A stretch of 62,915 nucleotides of DNA from JBCCWF01 sp038520475 (GTDB lineage Bacteria > Cyanobacteriota > Cyanobacteriia > CAKZMO01): contig JBCBLF010000003.1 in assembly GCA_038520475.1 (NCBI GenBank), forward strand, positions 1 to 62,915. The letters are read 5' to 3'. This document shows, in pieces, positions 17,348 to 26,237 of the stretch (within the stretch, counting starts at the first letter, position 1; each line of letters begins with the position of its first letter). Both the position numbers and the translations under genes were made by a program. Below the pieces are notes generated by a model. The model saw only the letters and a program-made list of their open reading frames with translations. It did no database searches and was not told the origin of the DNA.

Positions 17348-18094
17348 GTGAGTTCAAAGCGATCGCCTGTGCGCAAGACTATCATTGCCGGAAATTGGAA
17401 AATGCATAAAACCCAAGCAGAATCATTGGAATTTCTGCAAGGATTTTTGCCTGAGCTAGCAGAAACGCCAGACAATCGAGAGGCGGTTTTGTGTGTACCC
17501 TTTACGGCATTACCCGTACTGTCAAAGAGTTTGCACGGTAGTCGCGTGAAGTTAGGTGCGCAAAACATTCATTGGGAGATTTCAGGCGCTTATACTGGCG
17601 AAGTCTCAGGTCCAATGCTTAAAGAATTTGGCGTGCGATATGTTGTGGTTGGCCACAGCGAGCGACGTCAATACTTTGGCGAAACTGATGAAACGGTCAA
17701 CCTGCGTTTAAAGTCGGCTCAGGCAAATGGTTTAGTCCCTATCTTGTGCGTTGGTGAGACGAAAGATCAGCGCGATAAAGGGGATACAGAACGCCACATC
17801 ATTCATCAACTCGAAAAAGACTTATTAGATGTTGATCAATCGCGTTTAGTGATTGCGTATGAGCCGATTTGGGCGATTGGAACAGGAGATACCTGCGAAT
17901 CAAAAGAAGCCAATCGCGTTATTGGTTTGATTCGAAGCAAGTTGCACAATGCTGACGTCCCGATCCAATACGGGGGCTCTGTCAAGCCTGGCAATATCGA
18001 TGAAATTATGGCCCAACCCGAAATTGATGGTGCATTGGTAGGTGGTGCGAGCCTGGATCCAAATGGTTTTGCTCGGATTGTTAACTATCAGTAA
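17348..18094 (+). CDS. tpiA: Triosephosphate isomerase
   Basis: Interconverts dihydroxyacetone phosphate and glyceraldehyde 3-phosphate in glycolysis and the Calvin cycle. All catalytic regions are present: AGNWKMHK (N-loop Lys), VVGHSERR (catalytic His), AYEPIWAIGTG (catalytic Glu and loop 6) and YGGSVKPGN (phosphate site). The frame begins with GTG at 17348 (248 residues). A second GTG at 17369 would give the usual cyanobacterial N-terminus (M)RKTIIAGNWKM and 241 residues, and is equally likely. Neither has a clear ribosome-binding site. Confidence 0.96.
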   Translation: MSSKRSPVRKTIIAGNWKMHKTQAESLEFLQGFLPELAETPDNREAVLCVPFTALPVLSKSLHGSRVKLGAQNIHWEISGAYTGEVSGPMLKEFGVRYVVVGHSERRQYFGETDETVNLRLKSAQANGLVPILCVGETKDQRDKGDTERHIIHQLEKDLLDVDQSRLVIAYEPIWAIGTGDTCESKEANRVIGLIRSKLHNADVPIQYGGSVKPGNIDEIMAQPEIDGALVGGASLDPNGFARIVNYQ

Positions 18095-18177
18095 ATCATT
18101 TTCACTATTAGCGATCATGACGGCTCAAGCAGGTCTCCTTGGATTCTGATGAGACTGCTTAGGTGTTGATATATTGA

Positions 18178-19596
18178 TCACACGTTAGTATCGTCTACAT
18201 CTTCAACACTCAATAAACCGTCGTCATCAAAGTCGCCTAAGAAACGGCTTTGTGAAAAGATTCGATACTGATGCTTGGAAGGATGAGACTTGCCGTTCGC
18301 TAGTATGCCTGTGGTTGAGGATGGTGGTGACTTGTGCATCTCGACCAACGTATATTCGGTGCTACCGACATGAATGGTCATCACAATATTGAAAATCTCG
18401 AAGAAGCTCACAACCCACTTACAGTCTTCTTCTGAGTATTTTTCATAGTATCTAATTAAATCTGCAATCCGTGCCTCTAAATGTGTTCGAACATTGCGGC
18501 ACATCAGCACGATCTTTAAGAGCATTGTAACGAGCGTGAGTGGACTCCCTTGAGACAGCAACATCAAAAACAATTGGGAGGGAGACTCATGATCTTCTGT
18601 TGTCAACATATCGACAACACGATTCGCTGTTCGCAGTAAAAGTGCATCATCTATGGTTTTGTCTTCATACGAAACATAGAGATGCGCCAACTTTTCAAGG
18701 AGATGGGTTTCAAATCGTTGAACGAATTCGTTATTGCCTAACGAATAGATGAGATATTGCTTTAGGCTCGACTTGAACACCTTATAGTTAAGGTTTTGTG
18801 TTTGTTGCCGGAAGATATTCGCTAAATTTGCGTAGCTGAAGACACCCTGTTTTGCGATTACAGTTTTAATTAATCGCAGGCTCTCATCTCCAAGATATGT
18901 AGGATTCTTTACTTCGCGTTTTTGAGCATGAATACTCTCAGACAATGCCGTGTAAAACGCTAAGTCAAACTTGAATTTGTTTTTGAGCTTTTGCGACAGC
19001 GCTCGTGCTGCTTCTCGTTGCTCAACCGAGTTTTCTAAATTAATGTATTGGGGCACGAGGAGATAAGACGTATATCGATTGCTCCAGTGAGAATTAATGT
19101 CTTGGTCATATCGAGATGCAAACAATCGAAGCTCTTCAAAGTCTTTGCTGTCTACAAAACCTCTGACCCAAGAGCGTAACCTCCGAATAATCGGTGCTTG
19201 TGCGTCTTGATAAAGCGATTCTTCAGAAAAGAGCTGGATTAACTTTTGAATCGAATCATGGCTCCGGCTGAGGTCCCAATTGTTAATCAGAATGTAACAA
19301 GATCGCTTTAGGGTGTGTCTAAATTCTCGCTCGTTGTTGGCAAATACAATTTCATACACGGCTGGCAATAGTGCCGAGCTTGCTGTATTGATGTGGTGAA
19401 TAAATAAGTGCTTGAATTCCTCAAGCACCTCGTCTGGAGAGCTTTCATGTACCGCTGCCAGCAAGTATTCGTAAATAATTTGCTGAGCTTGTGCGATGTC
19501 ACGGTGCGAATGATTTAGCTTTGATATTGCTCGATGTTGGCGTGCATCACCTGAATACTTCTTTGGTAGATCGTTCACAACCATGACAGTGTTCAT
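18178..19596 (-). CDS. Large conserved cyanobacterial protein of unknown function
   Basis: A 472-residue, predominantly helical, soluble protein without signal peptide or membrane helix. Long amphipathic helices (for example HLEARIADLIRYYEKYSEEDC) suggest a HEAT/ARM-like or otherwise all-alpha fold. The C-terminus is acidic (FDDDGLLSVEDVDDT). No catalytic motif is visible. The ATG at 19596 is chosen because AGAAAGG lies 10-16 nt before it; a GTG at 19623 is alternative. It is convergent with tpiA. Upstream lies an unusually long 1.07-kb region without genes. I do not recognise a named function. Confidence 0.7.
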   Translation of the reverse strand: MNTVMVVNDLPKKYSGDARQHRAISKLNHSHRDIAQAQQIIYEYLLAAVHESSPDEVLEEFKHLFIHHINTASSALLPAVYEIVFANNEREFRHTLKRSCYILINNWDLSRSHDSIQKLIQLFSEESLYQDAQAPIIRRLRSWVRGFVDSKDFEELRLFASRYDQDINSHWSNRYTSYLLVPQYINLENSVEQREAARALSQKLKNKFKFDLAFYTALSESIHAQKREVKNPTYLGDESLRLIKTVIAKQGVFSYANLANIFRQQTQNLNYKVFKSSLKQYLIYSLGNNEFVQRFETHLLEKLAHLYVSYEDKTIDDALLLRTANRVVDMLTTEDHESPSQLFLMLLSQGSPLTLVTMLLKIVLMCRNVRTHLEARIADLIRYYEKYSEEDCKWVVSFFEIFNIVMTIHVGSTEYTLVEMHKSPPSSTTGILANGKSHPSKHQYRIFSQSRFLGDFDDDGLLSVEDVDDTNV

Positions 19597-20667
19597 ACTA
19601 ACTTTTACCTTTCTGAAGGACACTGAACAATGAGCTTTTTCTTACGCTGTCAATGCACATTGGATGCTGAGCGATCGCCACACAACACTTCTATATGAAA
19701 AGAATTCAAACGCCCTAGATAACTAACACGTGTATCTAGAATTCAAACTTCTTTCCTTGCACATCTCACAACACACAAGAAATTTTAGGGTTGTTTAGTG
19801 TCCTAATGCCCAGATCTACAACAGCTCACTCGCTGATTCTGGTCACATCGAGATAAATTTATACGCTTGATTTCGATTGATTGAATAAGTAAACCCATGG
19901 GAGAACTCTGACTATCTGACATCACAAAGGACGACCTGATATCAGCTCGAGAAAGTGGAACGACAACGTCACTGATTTTCTATCAGCTCCCTCAAAAAGA
20001 AAGCAGGCATCCAAAACTTAATCAATCAATGTAAACGACACATTGATTGAGCCTGATAGCGTGAGATTTCACCCTTCACACGATTGTTTTGGCGTTAAAT
20101 ACAGTTAAAAACTGCAATTGACAATGTCTAATATCGGCAATCCTAAACGATAGCCGGACAGACACTTCGAGCCAGCAATTGCTCTGCTAGCCGTTTTTAA
20201 CTAACAGGCAACAAAAACAGTGGAGTTCTAATGAGCTTCCACTGACCCAAATGTTCAATCGTTGCGACTCGGAAAAAGAAACAAACAATTCTTGATGCAC
20301 CCGTTGCACGTTGGAAGACCACTTGCTGAAGTATCTTTCGCTCGTAGAATCAACCCAACATGCTTCAAACTCATGCAAGATAGACGTGAATTAACTGCTT
20401 AGGATAGGCCTAGATACAATTGAAACCTTCTATCCGACAGATGAGATTGACGCTTTCTCACAGGTCTTGTGACCTGTTTCTCCTCTCAGTTTAGGAATTT
20501 AATGACCATACTGCTTAAAAGCATAAGAGATTTTAATAATTCACCCGCAGATTGACGTATGCTCACACTATTCAGTGTGTTTTTATGAAGTCCGAAAGTG
20601 TTACTTTTTGTTAAAAATTAGGTTCTGCGAAAATCCACTGTTTTCGATGCATGAGTGGGGTTTCTTG
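19597..20667. other. 1.07-kb region without a supported gene, rich in short hairpins
   Basis: No convincing reading frame on either strand; a 63-codon frame at 20187-20378 has no ribosome-binding site and unlikely composition. Several short inverted repeats are present: CTAGATA/TATCTAG near 19715-19738 flanked by two GAATTCAAAC copies, a perfect 10-bp stem near 20023-20049 (CAATCAATGT/ACATTGATTG), CAGTGGA/TCCACTG near 20218-20245, and ACAGGTC/GACCTGT near 20461-20478 followed by pyrimidines. It may contain one or more small RNAs or a long 5' leader for the unknown 472-residue protein. Confidence 0.45.
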
Positions 20668-21843
20668 TTAAAAGAACTCGGCAATCCAAGGAGGAGATCC
20701 GGCAAAGATTTGAGCGGCGATCGCCAAACTATCGTCGGGCCCGGTCAACCACCCCAGCCACTTGAGCTGTTGAGGATGATGTCGTCCTGAATAGAGAGAA
20801 GCAAGGGCTCGAATCGTGAGTTGGGTGTCGCTTCGTCCACCAGTTTGAACAGTTCCACGCCCCTTCTCAACGGTTAAGACATAGGAAGTTGTATTGGCTT
20901 CAAGTCCATCATCCTGGACCTGAAAATGGAATTCTCCTGTGACGTGTGATGGATAGCCTCGCTGTTCAAGAGCTAAGGGAACATTAATAATGCGCAACAT
21001 CCAATATTCAATTCCAGTCATTTGAGCGACTTGTTCAGCTAAGAGTGGCAGCATCGGATCTGATATGCCGCTAGACCAACGAACTCGGTCGATTTGAGAA
21101 CGATGCCCGTAAAGGAAGTTCCACAGAGATGTGGCAGCTTCGACGGTGGTTGCCGTCCAGTCTCGAATCGAGAGAATGCCTCCCTCTTGATCTCGTTTTT
21201 GCGTGAACACCACGTAGCCCTGAGGAGTCTCGACGCTGCCAACTCCGTAGCCATAGATTAGCTCGTCGGCTTTGGTATAAAGCTTTTGCTGCCAAATGGA
21301 TGAGTGGCGATCGCTCAGGCCATTGTATTGAGACGCATATTGCTCATAGATGGGGTTCAATACATCGGGTTCAGGAGAAATCGGTGTTATCGGTAGCGAT
21401 CGCTCAAACCGCCCAATCTGGTCAGTACGAATCTCCCAGGCACAGCGAGTTCCTCCCTGTTCATAGCCTGCTTTTCGGTAGAGGCGTTGGGTTGCTGGAT
21501 AAAGCACTGAGATCGCAAACCCTGAATCGTAAAGTTCTTGAATCCCTGACCGCATCAGATGAATTGCACTGCCATCGCCACGATATTCAGGGAAAATGCC
21601 CACAGCAGCAATGCCTGCCATTGACACGCGCTGTCCTCCCCACCACTGCCTCATCGGCAAGATACAGAGTCCTCCGACGATCTGTTCCGACCGACACAAT
21701 ACCCGAAAATTTTCTGCACCGACTTGGTTGAGATAAGTTTCAGCTCCGCTGTCTGAGCCAACGAAACATTGGGCATCTAGCGATTGAAACAATTGCTTTT
21801 CTTGATCGTTGGCCAAGGGGCGATACGTGAGAGCACAGGTCAT
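20668..21843 (-). CDS. Eis-like GNAT N-acetyltransferase
   Basis: A 391-residue protein of the Eis group: an N-terminal GNAT domain with the acetyl-CoA motif around AAVGIFPEYRGDGSAIHLM, a second GNAT-like domain, and a C-terminal SCP2-like domain ending in a free carboxylate (PWIAEFF), as in Eis. Eis proteins acetylate amines on aminoglycosides, polyamines or proteins. The native substrate here is unknown. The ATG at 21843 (MTCALTYRPLAND) is chosen because homologues begin at this point; the frame extends 24 codons upstream. Confidence 0.85.
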   Translation of the reverse strand: MTCALTYRPLANDQEKQLFQSLDAQCFVGSDSGAETYLNQVGAENFRVLCRSEQIVGGLCILPMRQWWGGQRVSMAGIAAVGIFPEYRGDGSAIHLMRSGIQELYDSGFAISVLYPATQRLYRKAGYEQGGTRCAWEIRTDQIGRFERSLPITPISPEPDVLNPIYEQYASQYNGLSDRHSSIWQQKLYTKADELIYGYGVGSVETPQGYVVFTQKRDQEGGILSIRDWTATTVEAATSLWNFLYGHRSQIDRVRWSSGISDPMLPLLAEQVAQMTGIEYWMLRIINVPLALEQRGYPSHVTGEFHFQVQDDGLEANTTSYVLTVEKGRGTVQTGGRSDTQLTIRALASLYSGRHHPQQLKWLGWLTGPDDSLAIAAQIFAGSPPWIAEFF

Positions 21844-22350
21844 AGAAGAAGATACAGAGTGACAAGCTGCTCCGATTATCGCTGAAGGTTGCCATTGGAT
21901 GAGTGGCGTCATCAATCAATCATCGAAATTCTTGGAGGTAAGCATTACTCTTTCCGCCATCAAGTGTACGGCTGAACAATACGTAGGTATCTAAGAGATT
22001 GATTCCATTAACGTCTTCATCAAACGCAAGGTTGAGTCGACGTCACCTTAGGTTTTAGGGTTGGTGCGTTGTTCCACACAGCAATCTGTCTCGCAGCGCG
22101 ATCGCCACGGATTGCCAGACGGTAAAATTCGTCTCAACTCATCTGTTGCACCTGGGTGTTGTAGCGTGTGTCGTGCATCTACGACACCCAGAGCTAGAAG
22201 GTGATTCAGCAAGATACAAGATATGAGTCAATGCATTTTTAGTGGAACGCTTAGCGGCGGCGATAGATTCATAGAGATTGGGTTGCCAGATAGGCAGTTA
22301 ACGACAGCCTATACGTTCAACCATTCTTAAAAACGATAAGGGAGCAATGG
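21844..22350. other. Divergent promoter region
   Basis: No gene seen between the acetyltransferase (-) and the rhomboid gene (+). One 7-bp stem (GTGTCGT/ACGACAC, 22169-22188) was noticed. Confidence 0.4.
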
Positions 22351-23082
22351 ATGATGGATATTGAAATCGTGCATTCATTCACAATGGATTCAATGACTCA
22401 CGCTGTCGCGAGTGGAATTGATGGGGTGAGAGCCATGCTCCTAACCGAATCCTCTCCAACTGGTATGCCCGAACGATTGGTGATTGTTTGGCAAACGATT
22501 CTTCCTGAAACGTTTAGGAATCAACTCCGCATTTTGCTCGGTGGTGTAACGGCGATGTGGACGGTTGAGCTTGTCGATTCGTTGATACTCAATAACTGGC
22601 TTAATCGCTATGGCATTCGTCCTCGGCGCATCACTGGATTGAGTGGCATTATTATCGCACCGCTGCTGCATGGAGATTTGGCGCACCTTGCGGCTAACAC
22701 GTTGCCATTTATGGTTTTAGGCTGGTTCATCATGCTGGGGGACGTGTCAGACTTCTTTGTTGTAACGGCGCTAGTGTGGTTGTGCAGCGGTTTTGCAGTG
22801 TGGTTATTGGCTCCAGCAAAAACAAATCATATCGGTGCTAGCGGCATCGTATTTGGCTATCTTGGCTTTTTACTGTTAAAGGGCTATTTCGAACGCAGTT
22901 TTTTGGCGATCGCCTTAGCTGTGTTATCTGGCATCTTGTATAGTGGCTCGCTATGGGGAATGTTGCCACTGCGAAAAGGTCGATCCTGGCAAGGCCATCT
23001 GTTTGGATTCATCACTGGGGCGATCGCTGCTCGATACATCACTGAAATTCAAACCTGGCTGCAATCATCTAATGGCCTGTAA
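22351..23082 (+). CDS. Rhomboid-family intramembrane serine protease
   Basis: A 243-residue membrane protein with about six helices. It shows the rhomboid landmarks: HGDLAHLAANT in helix 2, the catalytic serine motif HIGASGIVFGYLG in helix 4, and the catalytic histidine in WQGHLFGFITG in helix 6. These proteases cut single-span membrane proteins inside the bilayer. The first 60 or so residues are soluble and not conserved. The ATG at 22351 is directly followed by a second ATG; one of several nearby Met codons could be the true start. Confidence 0.9.
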   Translation: MMDIEIVHSFTMDSMTHAVASGIDGVRAMLLTESSPTGMPERLVIVWQTILPETFRNQLRILLGGVTAMWTVELVDSLILNNWLNRYGIRPRRITGLSGIIIAPLLHGDLAHLAANTLPFMVLGWFIMLGDVSDFFVVTALVWLCSGFAVWLLAPAKTNHIGASGIVFGYLGFLLLKGYFERSFLAIALAVLSGILYSGSLWGMLPLRKGRSWQGHLFGFITGAIAARYITEIQTWLQSSNGL

Positions 23083-23153
23083 ATCAGCATGAACGGTCAT
23101 GTGACACACGATGTCTTCGGCTGAGTAGCCGACGAATAATATCGATGCTTAAG

Positions 23154-23193
23154 CTTGATTCAGTCCCAGGCTTGCCTGAGTCCGAATCAAGCG
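23154..23193 (+). terminator. Hairpin downstream of the rhomboid gene
   Basis: GCTTGATTC and GAATCAAGC form a 9-bp stem around a 22-nt loop about 75 bp after the rhomboid stop codon. No T tract follows, so termination is tentative. Confidence 0.4.
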
Positions 23194-23284
23194 TAGGTTC
23201 GACGTTTTGTCATGTCATTTTTATATTTATCGGAATAGTGCTGTAGTAGGATGATTTGGAAAAAAGAATGTGTGGGGATTCGGC

Positions 23285-24466
23285 ATGACTAATTCGTTGC
23301 CTCCTGATCCGGAGCGTCGGCGAGAGCGCGATGATGAGTGGATTGCAGCGTTCGTTGCCTTGGCTGCCATTGGAACGATTGTTTTCTTAGGGTTGGCCCG
23401 TGGTGGAAATCGGCTGAATCTTGCTAACTTAAACCCGCTTTCTGGTGTAACAGACGACGACGTGTCTGACGACTTTTCATCGGAAGATTCTGATACGGAC
23501 GGGGGTCTCTTTGGTTTTCTAGAGGAGGAGCGTATCGGTGGCGCTGATCGTGAGGATGATTCATCGGACCTATTTTCTGGGGTCTCGCGGTTTAACCCGT
23601 TCAATCGAGAGGACTCAGAAACCGATCGCAGTTCTCGTGACCTTGGCGTGGGTACTGACTCGGATGACATCTCTGATTTAGAGAGTTCGATCACAGGTGA
23701 TGGTGCACAAGATGCTGGTGATGATCCATCATCAGTTGTCATTCCTCCTGTGGTGCTTCCAGAAACACCAGCCGATGAAACAGATGAAGAGCCTCTTGCC
23801 ACTGAACCTGACCCCGCTGCTGAAGAACCCGTTGACGAAGAGCCACTTGCTCAGCCGATTGAACCCATACAAGAGGCGATCGCCTTCTCCGACGTGTCTG
23901 ATACATTTTGGGCAAAGCCGTTTATCGATAGTCTGAGCGAACGAGGAATCATCAGCGGTTTTGAAGATAATCGCTTTGATCCGGAAGGCGATATCAACCG
24001 TGCACAGTTTGCGGCAAGTATTCAAGCTGCATTTGGTGATGAATCCCTTGCCGATGCGGTTCAATACACGGATGTCACTTCAGACTACTGGGCAAATGAT
24101 TCGATTCAAAAGGCATCTGACATTGGATTTATGTCAGGCTACCCCGAAGGAGACTTTCGTCCGGAAAACCAAGTGACGCGCCTTGAGGTGTTGGTTGCTC
24201 TAGTAACTGGCCTTGGTCTGGCGACTCCAGATGATCCGGAGTCATTCCTCCAGGCCTATCAAGACCGTGCGGAGATTTCAGAGTGGGCGATCGAAAAAAT
24301 TGCCGCTGCTACTGAGGCAGGCTTGGTTGTGAACCACCCTACAATTGAGATTTTAAGACCCAGCGACCCAGCAACCCGTGCTGAAGCGTCTGCCATGATC
24401 TATCAAGCCCTTCGCAGCCAAAACCGTGTGCCTGCTGTAAATTCGGTTTACATCGTCTCTCCGTAA
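23285..24466 (+). CDS. SLH-domain membrane protein
   Basis: A 393-residue protein: short cytoplasmic N-terminus, one membrane helix (about 18-36), a long Asp/Ser/Glu-rich linker (about 45-200), then three S-layer homology repeats (starting FSDVSDTFWAKPFIDSL, YTDVTSDYWANDSIQKA and YQDRAEISEWAIEKIAAA). SLH repeats bind cell-wall polysaccharide, so the protein probably links the inner membrane with peptidoglycan. The ATG at 23285 is preferred because GGGGAT precedes it; an upstream GTG at 23270 is in frame. Confidence 0.88.
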   Translation: MTNSLPPDPERRRERDDEWIAAFVALAAIGTIVFLGLARGGNRLNLANLNPLSGVTDDDVSDDFSSEDSDTDGGLFGFLEEERIGGADREDDSSDLFSGVSRFNPFNREDSETDRSSRDLGVGTDSDDISDLESSITGDGAQDAGDDPSSVVIPPVVLPETPADETDEEPLATEPDPAAEEPVDEEPLAQPIEPIQEAIAFSDVSDTFWAKPFIDSLSERGIISGFEDNRFDPEGDINRAQFAASIQAAFGDESLADAVQYTDVTSDYWANDSIQKASDIGFMSGYPEGDFRPENQVTRLEVLVALVTGLGLATPDDPESFLQAYQDRAEISEWAIEKIAAATEAGLVVNHPTIEILRPSDPATRAEASAMIYQALRSQNRVPAVNSVYIVSP

Positions 24467-24504
24467 AGAGTCGTTTGCGATCGCCCTTTATGCTTCATGT
24501 CATA

Positions 24505-24541
24505 TCAAATCTGGGTTTTCCAAGCCGGATTTGGTATTAGA
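24505..24541. repeat. Short inverted repeat of the ATACCAAATCC type
   Basis: ATATCAAATCTGG and CCGGATTTGGTAT form an imperfect inverted repeat shortly after the SLH gene. The half-site ACCAAATCC also appears near 42800 and its complement near 38360, so this may be a degenerate dispersed repeat. Confidence 0.35.
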
Positions 24542-24563
24542 ACAGTGGATACTGCTGTGAATA

Positions 24564-24608
24564 AAAAACAATGAGCGTGCGGGCACTGCCCGCACGCTCA
24601 TTGTTTTT
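24564..24608. terminator. Perfect 21-bp bidirectional terminator
   Basis: Arms 24564-24584 and 24588-24608 pair perfectly over 21 bp with a 3-nt loop and carry A and T tracts at the outer ends. It sits between the convergent SLH gene (+) and the 72-residue cysteine protein (-) and can terminate both. Confidence 0.9.
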
Positions 24609-24647
24609 CATGTAAAAGACTCGAGAAATGTGAAAGATTCACGTTCC

Positions 24648-24866
24648 TTAGTCTTGGTTAGAAATACCATCTTCTGGGAAGACCCACTGGGTTGGAGCCA
24701 TCATTTTCTTACGGACCGCTTCTTCAGCGATCGCCAACATATCGTCTAAAGACGTGCTTTCAATAAAGCTAGATGCCTTATCTTTATATTCTAAATTGGG
24801 ACAATCGTCGCCCAAGACGCAGCCATTGACACACATCTTGGCACAATCAATCGTTTGCTCTGACAT
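24648..24866 (-). CDS. Small cysteine-containing cyanobacterial protein
   Basis: A 72-residue soluble protein. The N-terminal part holds four closely spaced cysteines (CAKMCVNGCVLGDDC), a pattern that could bind a metal or form disulfides. The rest is helical (LDDMLAIAEEAVRKKMMA) and ends in a conserved-looking WVFPEDG. The ATG at 24866 has AGGGAG 12 nt upstream; another ATG three codons earlier is less likely. It resembles small conserved proteins of cyanobacteria but I cannot name a function. Confidence 0.75.
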   Translation of the reverse strand: MSEQTIDCAKMCVNGCVLGDDCPNLEYKDKASSFIESTSLDDMLAIAEEAVRKKMMAPTQWVFPEDGISNQD

Positions 24867-25029
24867 TGTTCTCAACTCCCTTTTGCTCTCTCAGAGCCGT
24901 CACGCTATTCATCATCATTTGTAAGTACTAATGGATAGCATCTACTTAGATGGTTAACGGAGTATCACCGTAATCAGTTCCGTTAGGACTAGGGGGCAAG
25001 TCATTTGGCTGTAGGCCAGAGAACTGAAT

Positions 25030-25049
25030 GATACTCGGTGTCCTAGCCT
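25030..25049 (-). repeat. Short dispersed repeat, copy 1
   Basis: On the minus strand this 20-mer begins AGGCTAGGACACCGAGTAT and matches 28201-28220 at 19 of 20 positions. A related 13-base core is found at 9288-9300. All copies are intergenic. Confidence 0.5.
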
Positions 25050-25095
25050 AAGGCTAACCCTATAATTATGGTAACGCGCTTTCTATCGCAGGATG

Positions 25096-26232
25096 CTAGA
25101 GTTCCAGGCTGAGCTGAATGTAGTGCTGATTATCAACGTGTTTTGTTTGGAGCCGAGGTTTTGATTGGGATATAGATGGCCGGGTGTTCGGTTCAGCCAG
25201 GTTAGAAATGGTAATGCCAAGGAGCCGAACGTTTTTGTGTGGATTGAGGTGATCCACTAACAGCTGAGATGCGATCGCATAGAGTTCATGAGCTGTTTTA
25301 AGTAGCGTGTTCCCGGTGTTGCTGCGAGTGATTTGCTGGTAGTCTGCGTATTTAACTTTGAGGGTCAGCGTGTACCCATAGCGCTTATTTTTAGCAAGGC
25401 GTTCTTCAACAGATTGGGCAATGTCGTGTAAGGCAGCTTTCATCTCTTCCAACGCGGTCAAATCAGTTGTAAATGATTGCTCAGCGCCAATGGATTTTCG
25501 AATGCGATTGGGATTTACCGGTCGATTGTCTTCGCCTCGTGCCGCACGATAGTAGTAGTGCCCAACGCGCCCAAATTTGTTGACAAGGGCGTCTTCTGCC
25601 CACGTTTTGAGATCGGTTCCGGTGTGAATCCCAACAGCTTTCATTTTGGCAGCAGTAGCTTTGCCAATGCCATGAAACTTTTCGATGGGGAGCGTTTCGA
25701 CGAATGTTGCGGCATCTTGGGGCGGAATGAGGTAGAGGCCATCCGGTTTATCTAAGTCAGAGGCAATTTTGGCTAGGAATTTATTAACTGACACACCAGC
25801 TGAAGCCGTCAGCTGCGTTTCGGCCCGGATTGCTTGTTTAATTTCGCGGGCGATCGCCACTGCTGATGGAATATTTTTCTTGTTATCAGTTACGTCGAGA
25901 TAGGCCTCATCTAGAGACAGTGGTTCAACCAAATCGGTGTAACGAAAGAACACGGACCGAATGTGTTGAGATACCTCGCGATAGACGTCAAATCGGGGCT
26001 TCACAAAAATGAGATGAGGACATCGCTGTTGTGCGACACGAGATGGCATTGCCGAACGAACTCCGTACGTCCGGGCTTCATAGCTAGCAGCAGCAACGGC
26101 TCCTCGTTGTTCCGGACGACCGCCGACAACGATGGGCTTACCTCGATATTCTGGATGATCGCGCTGTTCAACAGATGCGTAAAACGCATCCATATCAATA
26201 TGAATGATTTTGCGAACAGGTTCAGTCGTCAC
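25096..26232 (-). CDS. dinB: DNA polymerase IV (Y family)
   Basis: Error-prone translesion polymerase of 378 residues. The catalytic carboxylate motifs are HIDMDAFYASVE (near 11-22) and SLDEAYLDV (near 103-111). A helix-hairpin-helix segment (HGIGKATAAKMKAVGI) and the little-finger domain follow. The C-terminus is short and lacks an obvious beta-clamp binding pentapeptide, although QTKHVDNQHYIQLSLEL ends the protein. The start is GTG at 26232, only 5 bp after the stop of the upstream lipoprotein gene, so the two are likely co-transcribed. Confidence 0.94.
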   Translation of the reverse strand: MTTEPVRKIIHIDMDAFYASVEQRDHPEYRGKPIVVGGRPEQRGAVAAASYEARTYGVRSAMPSRVAQQRCPHLIFVKPRFDVYREVSQHIRSVFFRYTDLVEPLSLDEAYLDVTDNKKNIPSAVAIAREIKQAIRAETQLTASAGVSVNKFLAKIASDLDKPDGLYLIPPQDAATFVETLPIEKFHGIGKATAAKMKAVGIHTGTDLKTWAEDALVNKFGRVGHYYYRAARGEDNRPVNPNRIRKSIGAEQSFTTDLTALEEMKAALHDIAQSVEERLAKNKRYGYTLTLKVKYADYQQITRSNTGNTLLKTAHELYAIASQLLVDHLNPHKNVRLLGITISNLAEPNTRPSISQSKPRLQTKHVDNQHYIQLSLEL

Positions 26233-26237
26233 GACAG

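Noticed and set aside
20187..20378. 63-codon minus-strand frame in the 1.07-kb gap
   Set aside because: Trp/Cys/Ser-rich sequence with no ribosome-binding site and no recognisable family.
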